From the NCBI RefSeq assembly GCF_000971975.1, contig NZ_KQ040779.1, forward strand, positions 141,338 through 205,337: 64,000 nt of DNA. Direction: 5' to 3'. A program made the translations under genes and the position numbers. The notes under the pieces were generated by a model that saw nothing but the letters and a program-made list of their open reading frames with translations, had not been told where the DNA came from and did not search any database. Source of the DNA: Paenibacillus algorifonticola. GTDB lineage: Bacteria > Bacillota > Bacilli > Paenibacillales > Paenibacillaceae. Positions 55,007-63,816 of the stretch are shown in pieces. Numbering within the stretch: the first letter of the stretch is position 1; the number at the start of each line of letters is the position of its first letter.

Positions 55007-56168
55007 GACTTGCCTCCCTTATTCCCCATGCTGCTCCCAGCAATGTAATGCCCGTTACTAAAAATACAAATGGAATACCGGCCCACCCGCCAAGAAAACC
55101 GCCAAGCAGCGGGCCGACTACAATGCCAAATTGACTGGCGGTTTGGCTCAGGCTAACCGCTCTACCCCGAAAATCCTTATCCGCATATTGGATAACGAGC
55201 GCATTCAGCGCTGGATACACTGCGGCGAAAAACAAACCGTAGCCAAAGCGCAAAATCCCAAAGCCGATCAGATGCTGCATGGTCAGCTGAAGCAAATTGC
55301 CAATGCCGCCGCCAATCAGCCCAATAAGCAGCACCTTGCCATAACCGATTCGCCCGCCAAGCCTCCCCCAATAAGGACCCATAATGACGGTAGCAACCCC
55401 TATCGCCGAAAATACAATGCCTGAGCTGAGCTTAGCGCTGCTTATGCTGCCACCAATTTGCACAACATAGATCGTCACTAGAGGCTCTAAAATCATGACC
55501 GAGGTGGATACCAGCAAAATCAGCCCATAGATGCGAAATAATTTGGAACTCCGGGCTGCCTGCTTCAAATCCTGAAGCACGCTCGGCCGAGCCTCGGTAC
55601 GGCGCTCATGCACTTCTTTTACGCCTAGAACAACGGTCGCTGAAATCAGCGTAATGATGCCTGATGCAATGAAGCATTCACGCAGTCCAATCCACTGGCT
55701 CAGCACGCCTCCAACAAGCGGACCTACAATGCCGCCAGCAGCGGTCGATGTAGAGATGACGCCGAGCGCGTACCCGACATGCTTTTCCGGCGTGTTCGTC
55801 CCGACCAAAGCGAGGGAAGCGGGCGTGAAACCCGCCATCACCCCTTGAAAAATCCTCACAACGATAAACGTATAAGGATCATGGACAAAATAGTTCGCCA
55901 CATGCGCGGCCCCAAGGCCAACGCCTGAACGCACAAGCATCAGCTTACTGCCATATTTATCAGCTAGCGAGCCCCAGAAGGGCGCACATAAACCGCTGAT
56001 CAGGAAGCTGATGGCAATGGAAACGCCGGACCAAGCCTCCAGACCCTTGTCGACACCGAGATCATGCTGCAAAAACAATGGGAAAAATGGCACCGAGAGC
56101 GTATATGCCATATGATTGAAAAACAGCCCAAACCATAAAATATAAAGATTACGCTTCCAGTGAAGCAC
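54975..56168 (-). CDS. MFS drug/metabolite efflux transporter
   Basis: 397 residues with 12 hydrophobic helices. MFS loop 2-3 motif [22 protein letters not shown] and second-half counterpart [21 protein letters not shown]; motif C-like [17 protein letters not shown] in helix 5 points to an antiporter. It resembles MdtG/YfkF-type exporters. It starts at GTG 56168 (GGAGGAG about 8 bases upstream). It overlaps the monooxygenase gene; the pair may handle one xenobiotic or sulfur compound. Confidence 0.9.
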   Translation of the reverse strand: MLHWKRNLYILWFGLFFNHMAYTLSVPFFPLFLQHDLGVDKGLEAWSGVSIAISFLISGLCAPFWGSLADKYGSKLMLVRSGVGLGAAHVANYFVHDPYTFIVVRIFQGVMAGFTPASLALVGTNTPEKHVGYALGVISTSTAAGGIVGPLVGGVLSQWIGLRECFIASGIITLISATVVLGVKEVHERRTEARPSVLQDLKQAARSSKLFRIYGLILLVSTSVMILEPLVTIYVVQIGGSISSAKLSSGIVFSAIGVATVIMGPYWGRLGGRIGYGKVLLIGLIGGGIGNLLQLTMQHLIGFGILRFGYGLFFAAVYPALNALVIQYADKDFRGRAVSLSQTASQFGIVVGPLLGGFLGGWAGIPFVFLVTGITLLGAAWGIREASHDKTTIEARG

Positions 56169-56481
56169 TGCGCCGCTCCTCCATTCGTTCCCGCCCTTCG
56201 CCCCTTATTCAAATTCCGATAAATCTCATTAATTTAATTGGTTTTAACATTAACAACACTCTATCACTTCCCTTCTCTTACCGTCAATTTACTTGCTAAT
56301 AGAAATTGTCTATGAACCGATTCAGTTTATCGATTGGGCATAAATCATGCCTGCATATTGCATAGCGGCAAGCATACAAAAATAGGACCATCCAGCCCCT
56401 TCGGGCGGATGATCCTGCTCTCTCGTTTTCGTGTCGCTTTATCCCGCTTGATTCATGCTTGATCTCCCAGCCTGCCGTCGC
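56169..56481. other. Intergenic stretch with terminator
   Basis: About 310 bases without a gene. AT-rich part (56,215-56,300) probably holds the MFS promoter on the minus strand. The hairpin at 56384-56415 ends the GIY-YIG unit. Confidence 0.5.
56384..56420 (-). terminator. Terminator of the DUF2087/GIY-YIG unit
   Basis: AGGACCATCC (56384-56393) pairs with GGATGATCCT (56406-56415), with inner GCCC/GGGC, then T-run on the minus strand. Confidence 0.8.
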
Positions 56482-56898
56482 CTATTCCGGCTCGTTATAA
56501 CAATCGACGCCTTCGGCCAGCAGCTTCGCCAGCCATTTCTGTTCCAGCTCTTCAGCCGCTTTTTTATATTTGCGCATTTGCTCGGCTGACGTGCCTCCCT
56601 GCTCCGCTGGGTTCACATCCTTATAATCGAACAGCACCTTTTCTTCGAGCTTCATTTTTTCCAAAATATCAAATTCGAACTGCGCCGCTCCCTGCTCATT
56701 CCAGTCCATTTGCAGCTCATCATTTTTGTGCGTGCCAAAGTCCAGCTCAAACCGCACCCGGTTCAGCGCCCCATCCATATTGGAGGTCGAGCCAATAAAC
56801 TTGCGTCCGCTTGCCGTATTCGTAATTTGATAGACGCCCATTACCCGTTCCTGCTCCATATACTGTGCCGTCAACTGCTTGCGCTCTTCTTTATTCAT
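56482..56898 (-). CDS. GIY-YIG nuclease-fold protein
   Basis: 138 residues. GIY-YIG core with GVYQITNTASGRKFIGSTSNM (about 20-40; GVY and FIG variants), a conserved Arg/Leu helix (ALNRVRFELDFGTH) and a Glu further on. Such stand-alone proteins of Bacillus and Paenibacillus have no assigned function; the fold implies DNA cleavage or binding. AGGAGG precedes ATG. It follows the DUF2087 gene after 58 bases. Confidence 0.82.
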   Translation of the reverse strand: MNKEERKQLTAQYMEQERVMGVYQITNTASGRKFIGSTSNMDGALNRVRFELDFGTHKNDELQMDWNEQGAAQFEFDILEKMKLEEKVLFDYKDVNPAEQGGTSAEQMRKYKKAAEELEQKWLAKLLAEGVDCYNEPE

Positions 56899-56956
56899 CG
56901 TTATTCCTCCTCAAATTCGTCTATTCGTCCTCATCCATAGAGCTGTCTTGCCTAAG

Positions 56957-57742
56957 TTAGCCTTTAACCCAATATTCGCTGCAATCATCCGTACGGTCAA
57001 GAAAGCCATATTCGATCAAATAGCGGCGCAGCGTCACATAGTCCGCTTCCCAGTAACGTTTAAGCTGCTCATTTACTTCCTTCTCCGTGTACTTGCGCGA
57101 TGCTTCAAAGTCAGCTGAAATATGGCGCAAAATCGCCACCTTCCGCTTCTCCTTCCGAGGGAACGAAGCAAGCGGACCATCCGGCCCCTGTGGAAAATAT
57201 TGCTTCATGATCGACTCGTACTCATCCTCCGTAATCGCATACCGTTCATCGACCCGCGTCGCTGTGCGGTGAATCGGCATAAAGCGAGGCGTGTCTGCTG
57301 ACACTCCGCTCTCCATCAGCTCAATGGCGGCAAGCAGCAGCTTTGCCTGCTTCGCCTTCTCCTTCAGCACAAACCGATGATTGCGAATCGTCGAAGCGCT
57401 GCCGCCTCCCGAGCTTTTGACGATTTCCGCATCGGACATGCCCGAGGCAAACTGGCGGATGAGCTGCTTTTGCAAATCGGTCAGCCCGCTCGCCTTCTTA
57501 TCCAGACCGAGCAAATAGTCGAGCATCGAGCCATGGCTGTGCTGAACATGATAAGCCGCATATTTGCGGGCTTCATACCATTTATCGCTATCCGGCACCC
57601 GGAACACTTCTCCATCCTCGAAGGCTGCTCCACATACGAGACAGCTATATCGTCCTTCGTCTTGAACGAATACAAAGCCTTTCTTCAAGTCGGCAAGCTC
57701 CGCTGACCAGAACAAATCATTTTGTGACAAAACAAACACCAC
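56957..57742 (-). CDS. DUF2087-domain putative transcriptional regulator
   Basis: 261 residues. The N-terminal ~75 residues include a CLVCG motif and histidines that could bind zinc; a middle LuxR-like helix-turn-helix (LTDLQKQLIRQFASGMSDAEIVKSSG); and a C-terminal DUF2087 domain (YTEKEVNEQLKRYWEADYVTLRRYLIEYGFLDR). DUF2087 occurs at the ends of regulators and probably binds DNA or RNA. It is upstream of and cotranscribed with the GIY-YIG gene; the pairing suggests a shared role that is not known. Confidence 0.8.
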   Translation of the reverse strand: MVFVLSQNDLFWSAELADLKKGFVFVQDEGRYSCLVCGAAFEDGEVFRVPDSDKWYEARKYAAYHVQHSHGSMLDYLLGLDKKASGLTDLQKQLIRQFASGMSDAEIVKSSGGGSASTIRNHRFVLKEKAKQAKLLLAAIELMESGVSADTPRFMPIHRTATRVDERYAITEDEYESIMKQYFPQGPDGPLASFPRKEKRKVAILRHISADFEASRKYTEKEVNEQLKRYWEADYVTLRRYLIEYGFLDRTDDCSEYWVKG

Positions 57743-57911
57743 CTATTTAAACTGTTTTATTTTATAGACATAATAACATTTCGTTTGGTTATTTTCAACT
57801 TCCATTTCAAACCCTCAAATAGCATAAGCGATCTAATTATAATTTATTTTTTATAATACCTTGCATTATATAGTATTATATTTTATATTCATTTCAGGGG
57901 GGATGAACGTT

Positions 57912-58262
57912 TTGGAAATTAATAAGGAAGTTTTGAAGGGACATATCGATACGATCATTTTGTCCTTGCTGCACAGCCGGGATCGCTACGGTTATGAATT
58001 AGCTAAAAATGTGCGCGACCAAAGCGGCAATCAATTTGATCTAAAGGAAGGCACCTTGTATTTATCGCTCAAGCGGCTGGAGAAAAACAAGTGGATTACG
58101 TCCTATTGGGGCGATGAGCAAGGTCCTGGCGGCCGACGCAAATATTACAAGCTTACCGCGGAAGGCGTAGAGGGCTATTTGGTGAAACGCTCCGAGTGGG
58201 AGTTTTTGAAGCATATGATGGAATCATTTTTGCAAGGGGGAGACCGTGTTGAAGGAGATTGA
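57912..58262 (+). CDS. PadR-family transcriptional regulator
   Basis: 116 residues from TTG 57912 (GGGGGG 9 bases upstream; ATG 57903 sits too close to it). Typical PadR winged helix: INKEVLKGHIDTIILSLLHSRDRYGYEL, EGTLYLSLKRLEKNKWI and GGRRKYYKLTAEG. It probably represses its own unit in response to membrane or drug stress. It overlaps the next gene by 17 bases. Confidence 0.92.
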   Translation: MEINKEVLKGHIDTIILSLLHSRDRYGYELAKNVRDQSGNQFDLKEGTLYLSLKRLEKNKWITSYWGDEQGPGGRRKYYKLTAEGVEGYLVKRSEWEFLKHMMESFLQGGDRVEGD

Positions 58263-59067
58263 AGTGTATGTGAACAGGCTGTATCAGCATGCAGTCGGGA
58301 ATAAGAAAGAAATTAAAGAACTGAAGGATGAAATGTGCAGCCATCTGATGGAAGCGGTACATGAGCTGAAGCAGGAGGGCAAATCCGAGCAGGAAGCGGT
58401 TCATCTGGCGATTGAGCGATTTGGAGGAGAAGCCGAGCTGCAATTGGTCATTGGACAATTGTTTCAGGCGCAGCGGATTTTCGCAAAAAGAGTGCTGTAC
58501 ACAGCGATTTTTTTCCTAGTAGCCAGCCTTCTCACCATTTTCATCATCTGGGTGGATGAACTCGGAAATAACAATGAGAACCGTGCTATTGCCGAACGTA
58601 TTTCTGACCTGCTAGGCACTCAGTCCAGTATTACAGCTGATCAGCAGGAGCACATCAAGCAGTTGGCACAATCAGCTGGACAAATTGCCAGCATTAAAGT
58701 GTACAAGCTTGATAAAGTGGAACGTGATAACGGTGAATACACCAGCTTTAATTCAGAAGGAGTTATACCTGATTATCAATATGATACGTCTGTCCCTATT
58801 TTTGAATGGATGGATTACTACTACTCACTTGATCAGGAATGGTTCATTCATATTAAATCCCGCCATTTCTCCGGAATGTTCGATGCTGTCCTTGTTGGCG
58901 GCCTTACAGCCTACATTGTGCTTTTCACCATTTGGGCCATCATCAACGCCTACCATCATAGAAGGCTTAATACCGGATGGATTATCGTCTTTACTTTATT
59001 TAACGCGGTCGGCTATATCGCCTATCATCTTATTAGGCGAAAAGCACGGTTGAACGCTGCGGGTTAA
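58246..59067 (+). CDS. Membrane protein with permease-prefix domain 1
   Basis: 273 residues. The soluble N-terminus (about 1-75) is a permease-prefix/HAAS-like helical domain (VNRLYQHAVGNKKEIKELKDEMCSHL; AIERFGG). A helix at about 85-105, an extracytoplasmic domain of ~120 residues, and two helices near the C-terminus follow. Proteins of this plan are the usual targets of an adjacent PadR regulator. The start is GTG 58246 with GGGGGAG upstream, within the padR end. Function unknown. Confidence 0.85.
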   Translation: MLKEIEVYVNRLYQHAVGNKKEIKELKDEMCSHLMEAVHELKQEGKSEQEAVHLAIERFGGEAELQLVIGQLFQAQRIFAKRVLYTAIFFLVASLLTIFIIWVDELGNNNENRAIAERISDLLGTQSSITADQQEHIKQLAQSAGQIASIKVYKLDKVERDNGEYTSFNSEGVIPDYQYDTSVPIFEWMDYYYSLDQEWFIHIKSRHFSGMFDAVLVGGLTAYIVLFTIWAIINAYHHRRLNTGWIIVFTLFNAVGYIAYHLIRRKARLNAAG

Positions 59068-59103
59068 ATTGGCCGGCTCATGAATCTGGCGTTATTCCGC
59101 AAA

Positions 59104-59150
59104 AAAAGTCTCCAAAACCGCGCCCATCCACGGTTTTGGAGACTTCTTCA
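59104..59150. terminator. Bidirectional terminator between PadR unit and MFS gene
   Basis: AAGTCTCCAAAACCG (59106-59120) pairs perfectly with CGGTTTTGGAGACTT (59131-59145), with A-run and T-rich flanks. Confidence 0.92.
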
Positions 59151-59158
59151 TTTACAGC

Positions 59159-60391
59159 TTAATCCCGCCGATCCTTCGGCAGCAAAATACCGAACAGGCC
59201 GAGCAGCGGCAGCACGCTGGAGGCATACATCACCTGCGCGATGCTGTAATGGTCGGCTGCTGTGCCGAGCACGATTGCTCCCAAGCCGCCCATACCGAAG
59301 GCTAGTCCGGTAATAAGCCCCGATGCCATGCCGACTTTGCCTGGCATTAGCTCCTGCGCATAGACGACACTGACCGAGAAGCTCGACTGGAGAATGAGGC
59401 CGAGCAGCGTAATGACCGGATATACCCAGAAAATCGGCAAATGCGGCAAAATGACGGTCAGCGGCGCAGCCCCTGCAATCGAGAACAGCAGCATCCGCTT
59501 GCGCCCGAAGCGATCGGATAGCGTGCCGCCGAAGAAAGTTCCAGCGACCCCTGCCACCATGAACAGAAAGAGCGGCACCTGAGCCGCGCCAATCGACAGC
59601 CCATAATCACGCTGCAAATAAAATTGATAAAAGCTTGTGATCCCGGCCGCATACCAAGAGCGGGCAAACACCATGACGAGCAGCAGCACCAGTGCAATAG
59701 CTACCGCTTTAGTGCCGAGTGCATCCGCATTTGCTGCTGCGCCGCTCTGCTTCGCCTTGCGATCCGCGAGCCCTTTCGCCGCAAGCTCCGCTGCGTACCA
59801 AGGCACGATGCGCAGCAGCAGCATAATGCCTGCCAGCGCCAGCAGCGTCCCCCATACGGCCCCTCGCTGCCCAAGCGGGACGAATATAAAAATCGTCATG
59901 AGCGGCGCAAGCGCTTGTCCAAAATTGCCGCCGACCTGATAGATCGACTGCGCCAATCCGCGTCTGCCGCCCGCAGCAAAATAAACAACACGCGAGCCTT
60001 CGGGATGGAATACCGCTGACCCAAAGCCGACGAACACAACCGCCAGCAGCAGCGTCCAGAAGTTTGGCGCATACGCAAGTCCCGCCATCCCTGCCATACT
60101 GCAGCACATGCCGGCAATGAGCATCCATGGTGCGGGCTTTTTATCCGATAAAATGCCAATAACCGGCTGTAATACGGATGAGGTCATATACAGCGTGAAC
60201 GTAATCCAGCCGATCTGGCCGAACGTTAGACCGAGCGATTGTTCAAAAATCGGGAATAGGGCGGCGACGACTGACTGCATCGAATCATTCAGCAGATGGA
60301 CGCCGCTTATAGCGAATAATATGCCGAATAAGGCTTTATTTTTCGAATCAACCGTTTTAATAGGTTTGCTTAATGTATCCGCATTGGACAT
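59159..60391 (-). CDS. MFS transporter, fosmidomycin-resistance (Fsr)-like
   Basis: 410 residues, 12 helices. Start matches Fsr-type exporters (SGVHLLNDSMQSVVAALFPIF), loop motif QPVIGILSDKKPAPWML, and AVFHPEGSRVVYFAAGGRRGLAQSIYQVGGNFGQA in helices 4-5; second-half loop FGGTLSDRFGRKRML. It is probably a drug/proton antiporter; the substrate is unproven. It starts 34 bases after the lactonase stop, so is second in that operon. Confidence 0.9.
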   Translation of the reverse strand: MSNADTLSKPIKTVDSKNKALFGILFAISGVHLLNDSMQSVVAALFPIFEQSLGLTFGQIGWITFTLYMTSSVLQPVIGILSDKKPAPWMLIAGMCCSMAGMAGLAYAPNFWTLLLAVVFVGFGSAVFHPEGSRVVYFAAGGRRGLAQSIYQVGGNFGQALAPLMTIFIFVPLGQRGAVWGTLLALAGIMLLLRIVPWYAAELAAKGLADRKAKQSGAAANADALGTKAVAIALVLLLVMVFARSWYAAGITSFYQFYLQRDYGLSIGAAQVPLFLFMVAGVAGTFFGGTLSDRFGRKRMLLFSIAGAAPLTVILPHLPIFWVYPVITLLGLILQSSFSVSVVYAQELMPGKVGMASGLITGLAFGMGGLGAIVLGTAADHYSIAQVMYASSVLPLLGLFGILLPKDRRD

Positions 60392-60424
60392 GCCGCCCGC
60401 CTTCTCTCACTGTTTCTGCTGTGT

Positions 60425-61507
60425 TTAACCGATCCAGACGCACACAGGACTCGAAATTTGTAAAAGCTCGCCTTCAGGCGACAGCAAACCGCTGTCCGCA
60501 TCCACCTGATAGCTCAAAAGATGATTCGTCTTCTGGTTCGCCACAAGCAGCCTGCTGCCATCAGGAGCCAATGCAAAATTGCGCGGCCCTACCCCGCCGC
60601 AGGAAATATGCTGCAAAAGCGTTAGGCTGCCATCAGCCGCATTCACTGCAAATACCGCAATGCTGTCATGGCCGCGATTCGAGCTGTACAAAAACTTGCC
60701 CGACGGTGCCAGCGCAATATGCGCCGCATCGTTGTACGCGTTAAACCCTTCCGGCAGCGCGCTAATGGTCTGCACGAGCTCCAGAGAGCTGGCATCCTCT
60801 GCATCCATTCTCAGCACCGACACCGTCGAATCCAGCTCATTCATCACGTAGACGATTGGAAGCTGCTCATGGAGCGCCAAATGCCGCGGTCCTGCTCCTG
60901 CATGCAGCTGGTGGGAGGACACGTGCTGAAGCGGCTCTTCCGCCTCTGGATTTTGGCGGTAAATAAGAATGGAATCCGTGCCGAGATCCGTTATGTAAAC
61001 ATAAGGCGACGGCCCGCCGAGCGGCAAAATCGCATGGGCATGCGGCGCATCCTGACGGCTCGCATTTGGCCCAAGCTCTCCCTTGCTGCCGACAACTGCT
61101 GCCGCCGGCTTCAAGGATCCATCCTCCGCAAGCGGCAGCATCGCTGCATTCCCGCCTGTATAATTGGCTACGAATACCGACTTGCCATCCGAGCTGACAT
61201 AACAAGGATGCTCGCCATGGGTAGACTGGCGATTCAACTCGCTCAGCTTGCCAGTTTCCGGGTCAATCGCATAAGCAGCAACCTCGCCGCCTCGCACACC
61301 ATTCGCTTCCGCCGTTTCACTGACCGCATACAGCCGATCCCCTGCTTCATTAACGCTCACAAATGATGCGTTCTCAATTCCCGATACCTGCTGAATGACA
61401 TTCAGCGAACCGGATTCGCTATCATGCTTCGCCACGTAAATACAAGGCTCCGCTGCGCTGCCGTAGCAGCCGATATAAACGATTCCTGCGAGCTTGTTTG
61501 CTTTCAA
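60425..61507 (-). CDS. Lactonase family protein (6-phosphogluconolactonase-like, seven-bladed propeller)
   Basis: 360 residues from TTG 61507 (GAGG upstream). Repeated beta-propeller blades, with family motifs ENASFVSVNEAGDRLYAVSE, GEHPCYVSSDGKSVFVANYTGG, ASRQDAPHAHAI, GAGPRHLALH and the C-terminal CGGVGPRNFALAPDGSRLLVANQ. It would hydrolyse 6-phosphogluconolactone (YkgB/Pgl group) or another sugar lactone. There is no signal peptide. It leads the operon with the MFS exporter. Confidence 0.9.
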   Translation of the reverse strand: MKANKLAGIVYIGCYGSAAEPCIYVAKHDSESGSLNVIQQVSGIENASFVSVNEAGDRLYAVSETAEANGVRGGEVAAYAIDPETGKLSELNRQSTHGEHPCYVSSDGKSVFVANYTGGNAAMLPLAEDGSLKPAAAVVGSKGELGPNASRQDAPHAHAILPLGGPSPYVYITDLGTDSILIYRQNPEAEEPLQHVSSHQLHAGAGPRHLALHEQLPIVYVMNELDSTVSVLRMDAEDASSLELVQTISALPEGFNAYNDAAHIALAPSGKFLYSSNRGHDSIAVFAVNAADGSLTLLQHISCGGVGPRNFALAPDGSRLLVANQKTNHLLSYQVDADSGLLSPEGELLQISSPVCVWIG

Positions 61508-61633
61508 TCGTTCTCATCCTCTCATACTATCATTATGTAAGCGTAATTTTTATATTATAGTGACCATAGCACAATGAAAATAAGCATGACAACCGTTTTC
61601 GAAAAAACACTTTCCAATGTCTTCTGCCCATGA

Positions 61634-61652
61634 TATAATGTAAGCGCTAACA
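61634..61652 (+). promoter_or_regulatory. TATAAT -10 box with overlapping perfect cre site
   Basis: TATAAT (61634-61639) is immediately followed and overlapped by TGTAAGCGCTAACA (61639-61652), matching all 14 positions of the CcpA consensus TGWAARCGYTWNCW. CcpA bound here would block transcription of the LytTR gene starting at 61695. The -35 is not clear. Confidence 0.8.
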
Positions 61653-61694
61653 ATTTTCCGTTTTCATTCTCATTTCTTGAAGGGGGCTTATGGA

Positions 61695-62033
61695 ATGATG
61701 AATACTGTATTGAACGGTGAACGCAATATTTACGAGGATTTTGAAATTGAGTCGGACGTCCTTTTTTTCAAGGTCGGCATGCCCGAGCTCGTCAGCTTCC
61801 ACGGCAGAAACTACAATATAAAGAAAAGAATGACCGGGGACCAAATTCGCAAGCTGATTGACGACAGCCATTTTTATCAAGTCAGCTCCAATTGCTACAT
61901 TAACATTCGCAAGGTGAAGGCGATTACGGACGGCATTGCTTATTTTGGCACCGATGCATCCGACTCCAAGAACATCCCTATCCCTAGACGTAAGCAAACC
62001 GTCATCAAGCAGCTCGTAGGGCAAGCGCAATAA
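61695..62033 (+). CDS. LytTR DNA-binding domain protein, single-domain
   Basis: 112 residues from ATG 61695 (AAGGGGG 8-9 bases upstream; next codon is also ATG). Nearly the whole protein is a LytTR domain: an IESDVLFFKVG strand, FHGRNYNIKKRM, IRKLIDDSHFYQVSSNCYINIRKVKAI (the conserved helix and N-I-R-K motif) and IPIPRRKQTVIKQL. There is no receiver domain, so it would be a stand-alone regulator. The promoter carries a perfect cre, implying repression by CcpA in glucose. Confidence 0.88.
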   Translation: MMNTVLNGERNIYEDFEIESDVLFFKVGMPELVSFHGRNYNIKKRMTGDQIRKLIDDSHFYQVSSNCYINIRKVKAITDGIAYFGTDASDSKNIPIPRRKQTVIKQLVGQAQ

Positions 62034-62101
62034 TCGGTTAGCAGACAAATACCGCACACGGCTTCCCTACATCCATATGCGCACACATTAGCCATTCATT
62101 C

Positions 62102-62150
62102 ACACACAACCGCCGTATACCGTGACTCACGGAATACGGCGGTTGTGTGT
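62102..62150 (+). terminator. Long hairpin between LytTR and epimerase genes
   Basis: ACACAACCGCCGTAT and CCGTG pair with CACGG and ATACGGCGGTTGTGT. The T tail is short, so it is probably the terminator of the LytTR gene. Confidence 0.75.
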
Positions 62151-62220
62151 TTACATTGATCCTGTTATTCTAATCTGGAGCATGAATCGCCAAATATTCG
62201 CCAAATTTAAGGAGGCTATT

Positions 62221-63228
62221 ATGAGCAAGCAAGGACAAGCGCTTGAGCAAGCATTTCATGGGGAACCAGCCGTTTGGCTAAAATGGGGAGCCTACGAAGC
62301 AGCGGTTTTGCCCGCAGTAGGTGCTAACCTAATTGCGTTCCGCGATATAGAGAAGGGTTATCATTTTTTGCATGAGCCTGCTGAGAGCGAGATGGCAGCA
62401 TTTAAAGCAAGCCCCGGTACTCATGGCATTCCCGTGCTATTCCCTCCGAACCGTTATCAGGATGGCACGTTTACAATGAACGGCAAGACGTATACGTTCC
62501 CTATCAATGAGCCAAAAACAGGAAACCATTTGCATGGCTTCGTACATACGGCTGCATGGGAAGTGCTGGACTACGGCACACTGAAAACCGAAAGCTACGT
62601 GCTGCTTCAAATCGCAGTGGATGAGCAGCATCCGATTTATACGTATTTGCCGCATCGTTTTGCGATTACTCTGCGTTATTCATTGAATGACCAAGGACTA
62701 TTCCAGCATATTTCCGTACATAACCGCGGGAATGACGCTATGCCTTGCCTGATCGGCTTCCATACGGCGATCAATGCGCCTTTTGCCCCGCAGAGCTCTC
62801 CTGAGGATTACAGCTTCACGCTGACAGCGGGAAAACGCTGGGAGCTGAATGAGCGCATGCTGCCAACCGGACAGTTTTTGCCGCTTAGCAGCGACGAAGA
62901 GAAGCTGCAAACGTCGGGCGCTTCTCCTTATTTTGAGCCACTGGACAATCACTATACGGTGGAGACACGCAACGGCCGCAATCAGATGGAGCTGACGGAT
63001 GCGCGCGAGCAAGTGACTTTGGTCTACGATGCAGGAACAGCCTATAAACAGTGGATGGTGTGGAACAGCAACGCCTCTGGTCAATTTTTCTGCCCTGAGC
63101 CGCAGCTTAACCTCGTTAATGCACCGAATGTCGATCTGCCAGCAGACGAAATCGGCCTGGTCAGCCTGGAGCCAAACGGCATCTGGGAAGAAACGAGCCG
63201 CCTGTATGTGAAACCAGCTGCCAACTAG
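62221..63228 (+). CDS. Aldose 1-epimerase family protein
   Basis: 335 residues from ATG 62221 (AAGGAGG 7 bases upstream; the longer frame crosses the hairpin). Galactose-mutarotase-like beta-sandwich motifs: GTHGIPVLFPPNRYQDGTF with the conserved Arg region, TGNHLHGFVHTAAWEV (catalytic His), IGFHTAINAPF and C-terminal FFCPEPQLNLVNAPN with the catalytic-Glu position. It interconverts alpha and beta anomers of a sugar or sugar phosphate; specificity unknown. Confidence 0.92.
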   Translation: MSKQGQALEQAFHGEPAVWLKWGAYEAAVLPAVGANLIAFRDIEKGYHFLHEPAESEMAAFKASPGTHGIPVLFPPNRYQDGTFTMNGKTYTFPINEPKTGNHLHGFVHTAAWEVLDYGTLKTESYVLLQIAVDEQHPIYTYLPHRFAITLRYSLNDQGLFQHISVHNRGNDAMPCLIGFHTAINAPFAPQSSPEDYSFTLTAGKRWELNERMLPTGQFLPLSSDEEKLQTSGASPYFEPLDNHYTVETRNGRNQMELTDAREQVTLVYDAGTAYKQWMVWNSNASGQFFCPEPQLNLVNAPNVDLPADEIGLVSLEPNGIWEETSRLYVKPAAN

Positions 63229-63248
63229 CATGCAGCCATCCTAAAGGA

Positions 63249-63290
63249 AAAAGCCGAAGCCCCGCATACGAGCGGGCTCCGGCTTTCTTT
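63249..63290. terminator. Terminator between epimerase and RidA genes
   Basis: AAGCCG-AGCCC pairs with GGGCT-CGGCTT with A-rich and T-rich flanks; suits both converging genes. Confidence 0.85.
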
Positions 63291-63325
63291 CATTTAATAA
63301 GCAACTGGGACTGCCGCGCAATCCC

Positions 63326-63784
63326 TTACTCCTCTACCTCAAAAATCGAATCCACAATGATTGGTAGATTGTTTCTTACCGATACGGCTCCGAGGACGGA
63401 GCGGGCATGGCTTCCTTTTTCCCCGAACACGTCCATCATTAAGTCTGAACAGCCATTCAGCACCTTGTGATGCTCTTCGAATTCAGCTGTTGCATTAACG
63501 AAGCCTTGGATTTTTACGACCCGTTTTACTTTATCAAGGGAGCCCAGTGCATCCTGCAGCACAGCGAGCACCTCAAGCCCCGCCTGTCGGGCAAATTCAT
63601 AACCTTCCTCGGTCGTGAAGTCTTTGCCCAGCTTGCCCTTCGGACCTCCAGAAGGCCCCTTGCCTGAAACAAACAGCAGTCCATTCACATTTACAAAGTT
63701 TGCGTATTTAGCCGCAGGCTCGCTCGCCGTTGGCAGCACAATACCCAGCGCTTCAAGTCGTTTACTAATCGTAGACTCGGACAA
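63326..63784 (-). CDS. RidA (YjgF/YER057c/UK114) family protein
   Basis: 152 residues from TTG 63784 (GGAGG 7 bases upstream). Family motifs: NGLLFVSGKGP near 38-48, EGYEFARQAGLEVLAVLQDALGSLDKVKRVV, and the C-terminal GSHARSVLGAVSVRNNLPI containing the Arg that binds imine substrates. It belongs to the longer ~150-residue subgroup. RidA enzymes hydrolyse reactive enamines and imines. It starts 32 bases after the upstream SDR stop, so is in one operon with it. Confidence 0.92.
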   Translation of the reverse strand: MSESTISKRLEALGIVLPTASEPAAKYANFVNVNGLLFVSGKGPSGGPKGKLGKDFTTEEGYEFARQAGLEVLAVLQDALGSLDKVKRVVKIQGFVNATAEFEEHHKVLNGCSDLMMDVFGEKGSHARSVLGAVSVRNNLPIIVDSIFEVEE

Positions 63785-63816
63785 GAGAACTCCTCCTATC
63801 AATTTATGTATCGTGG

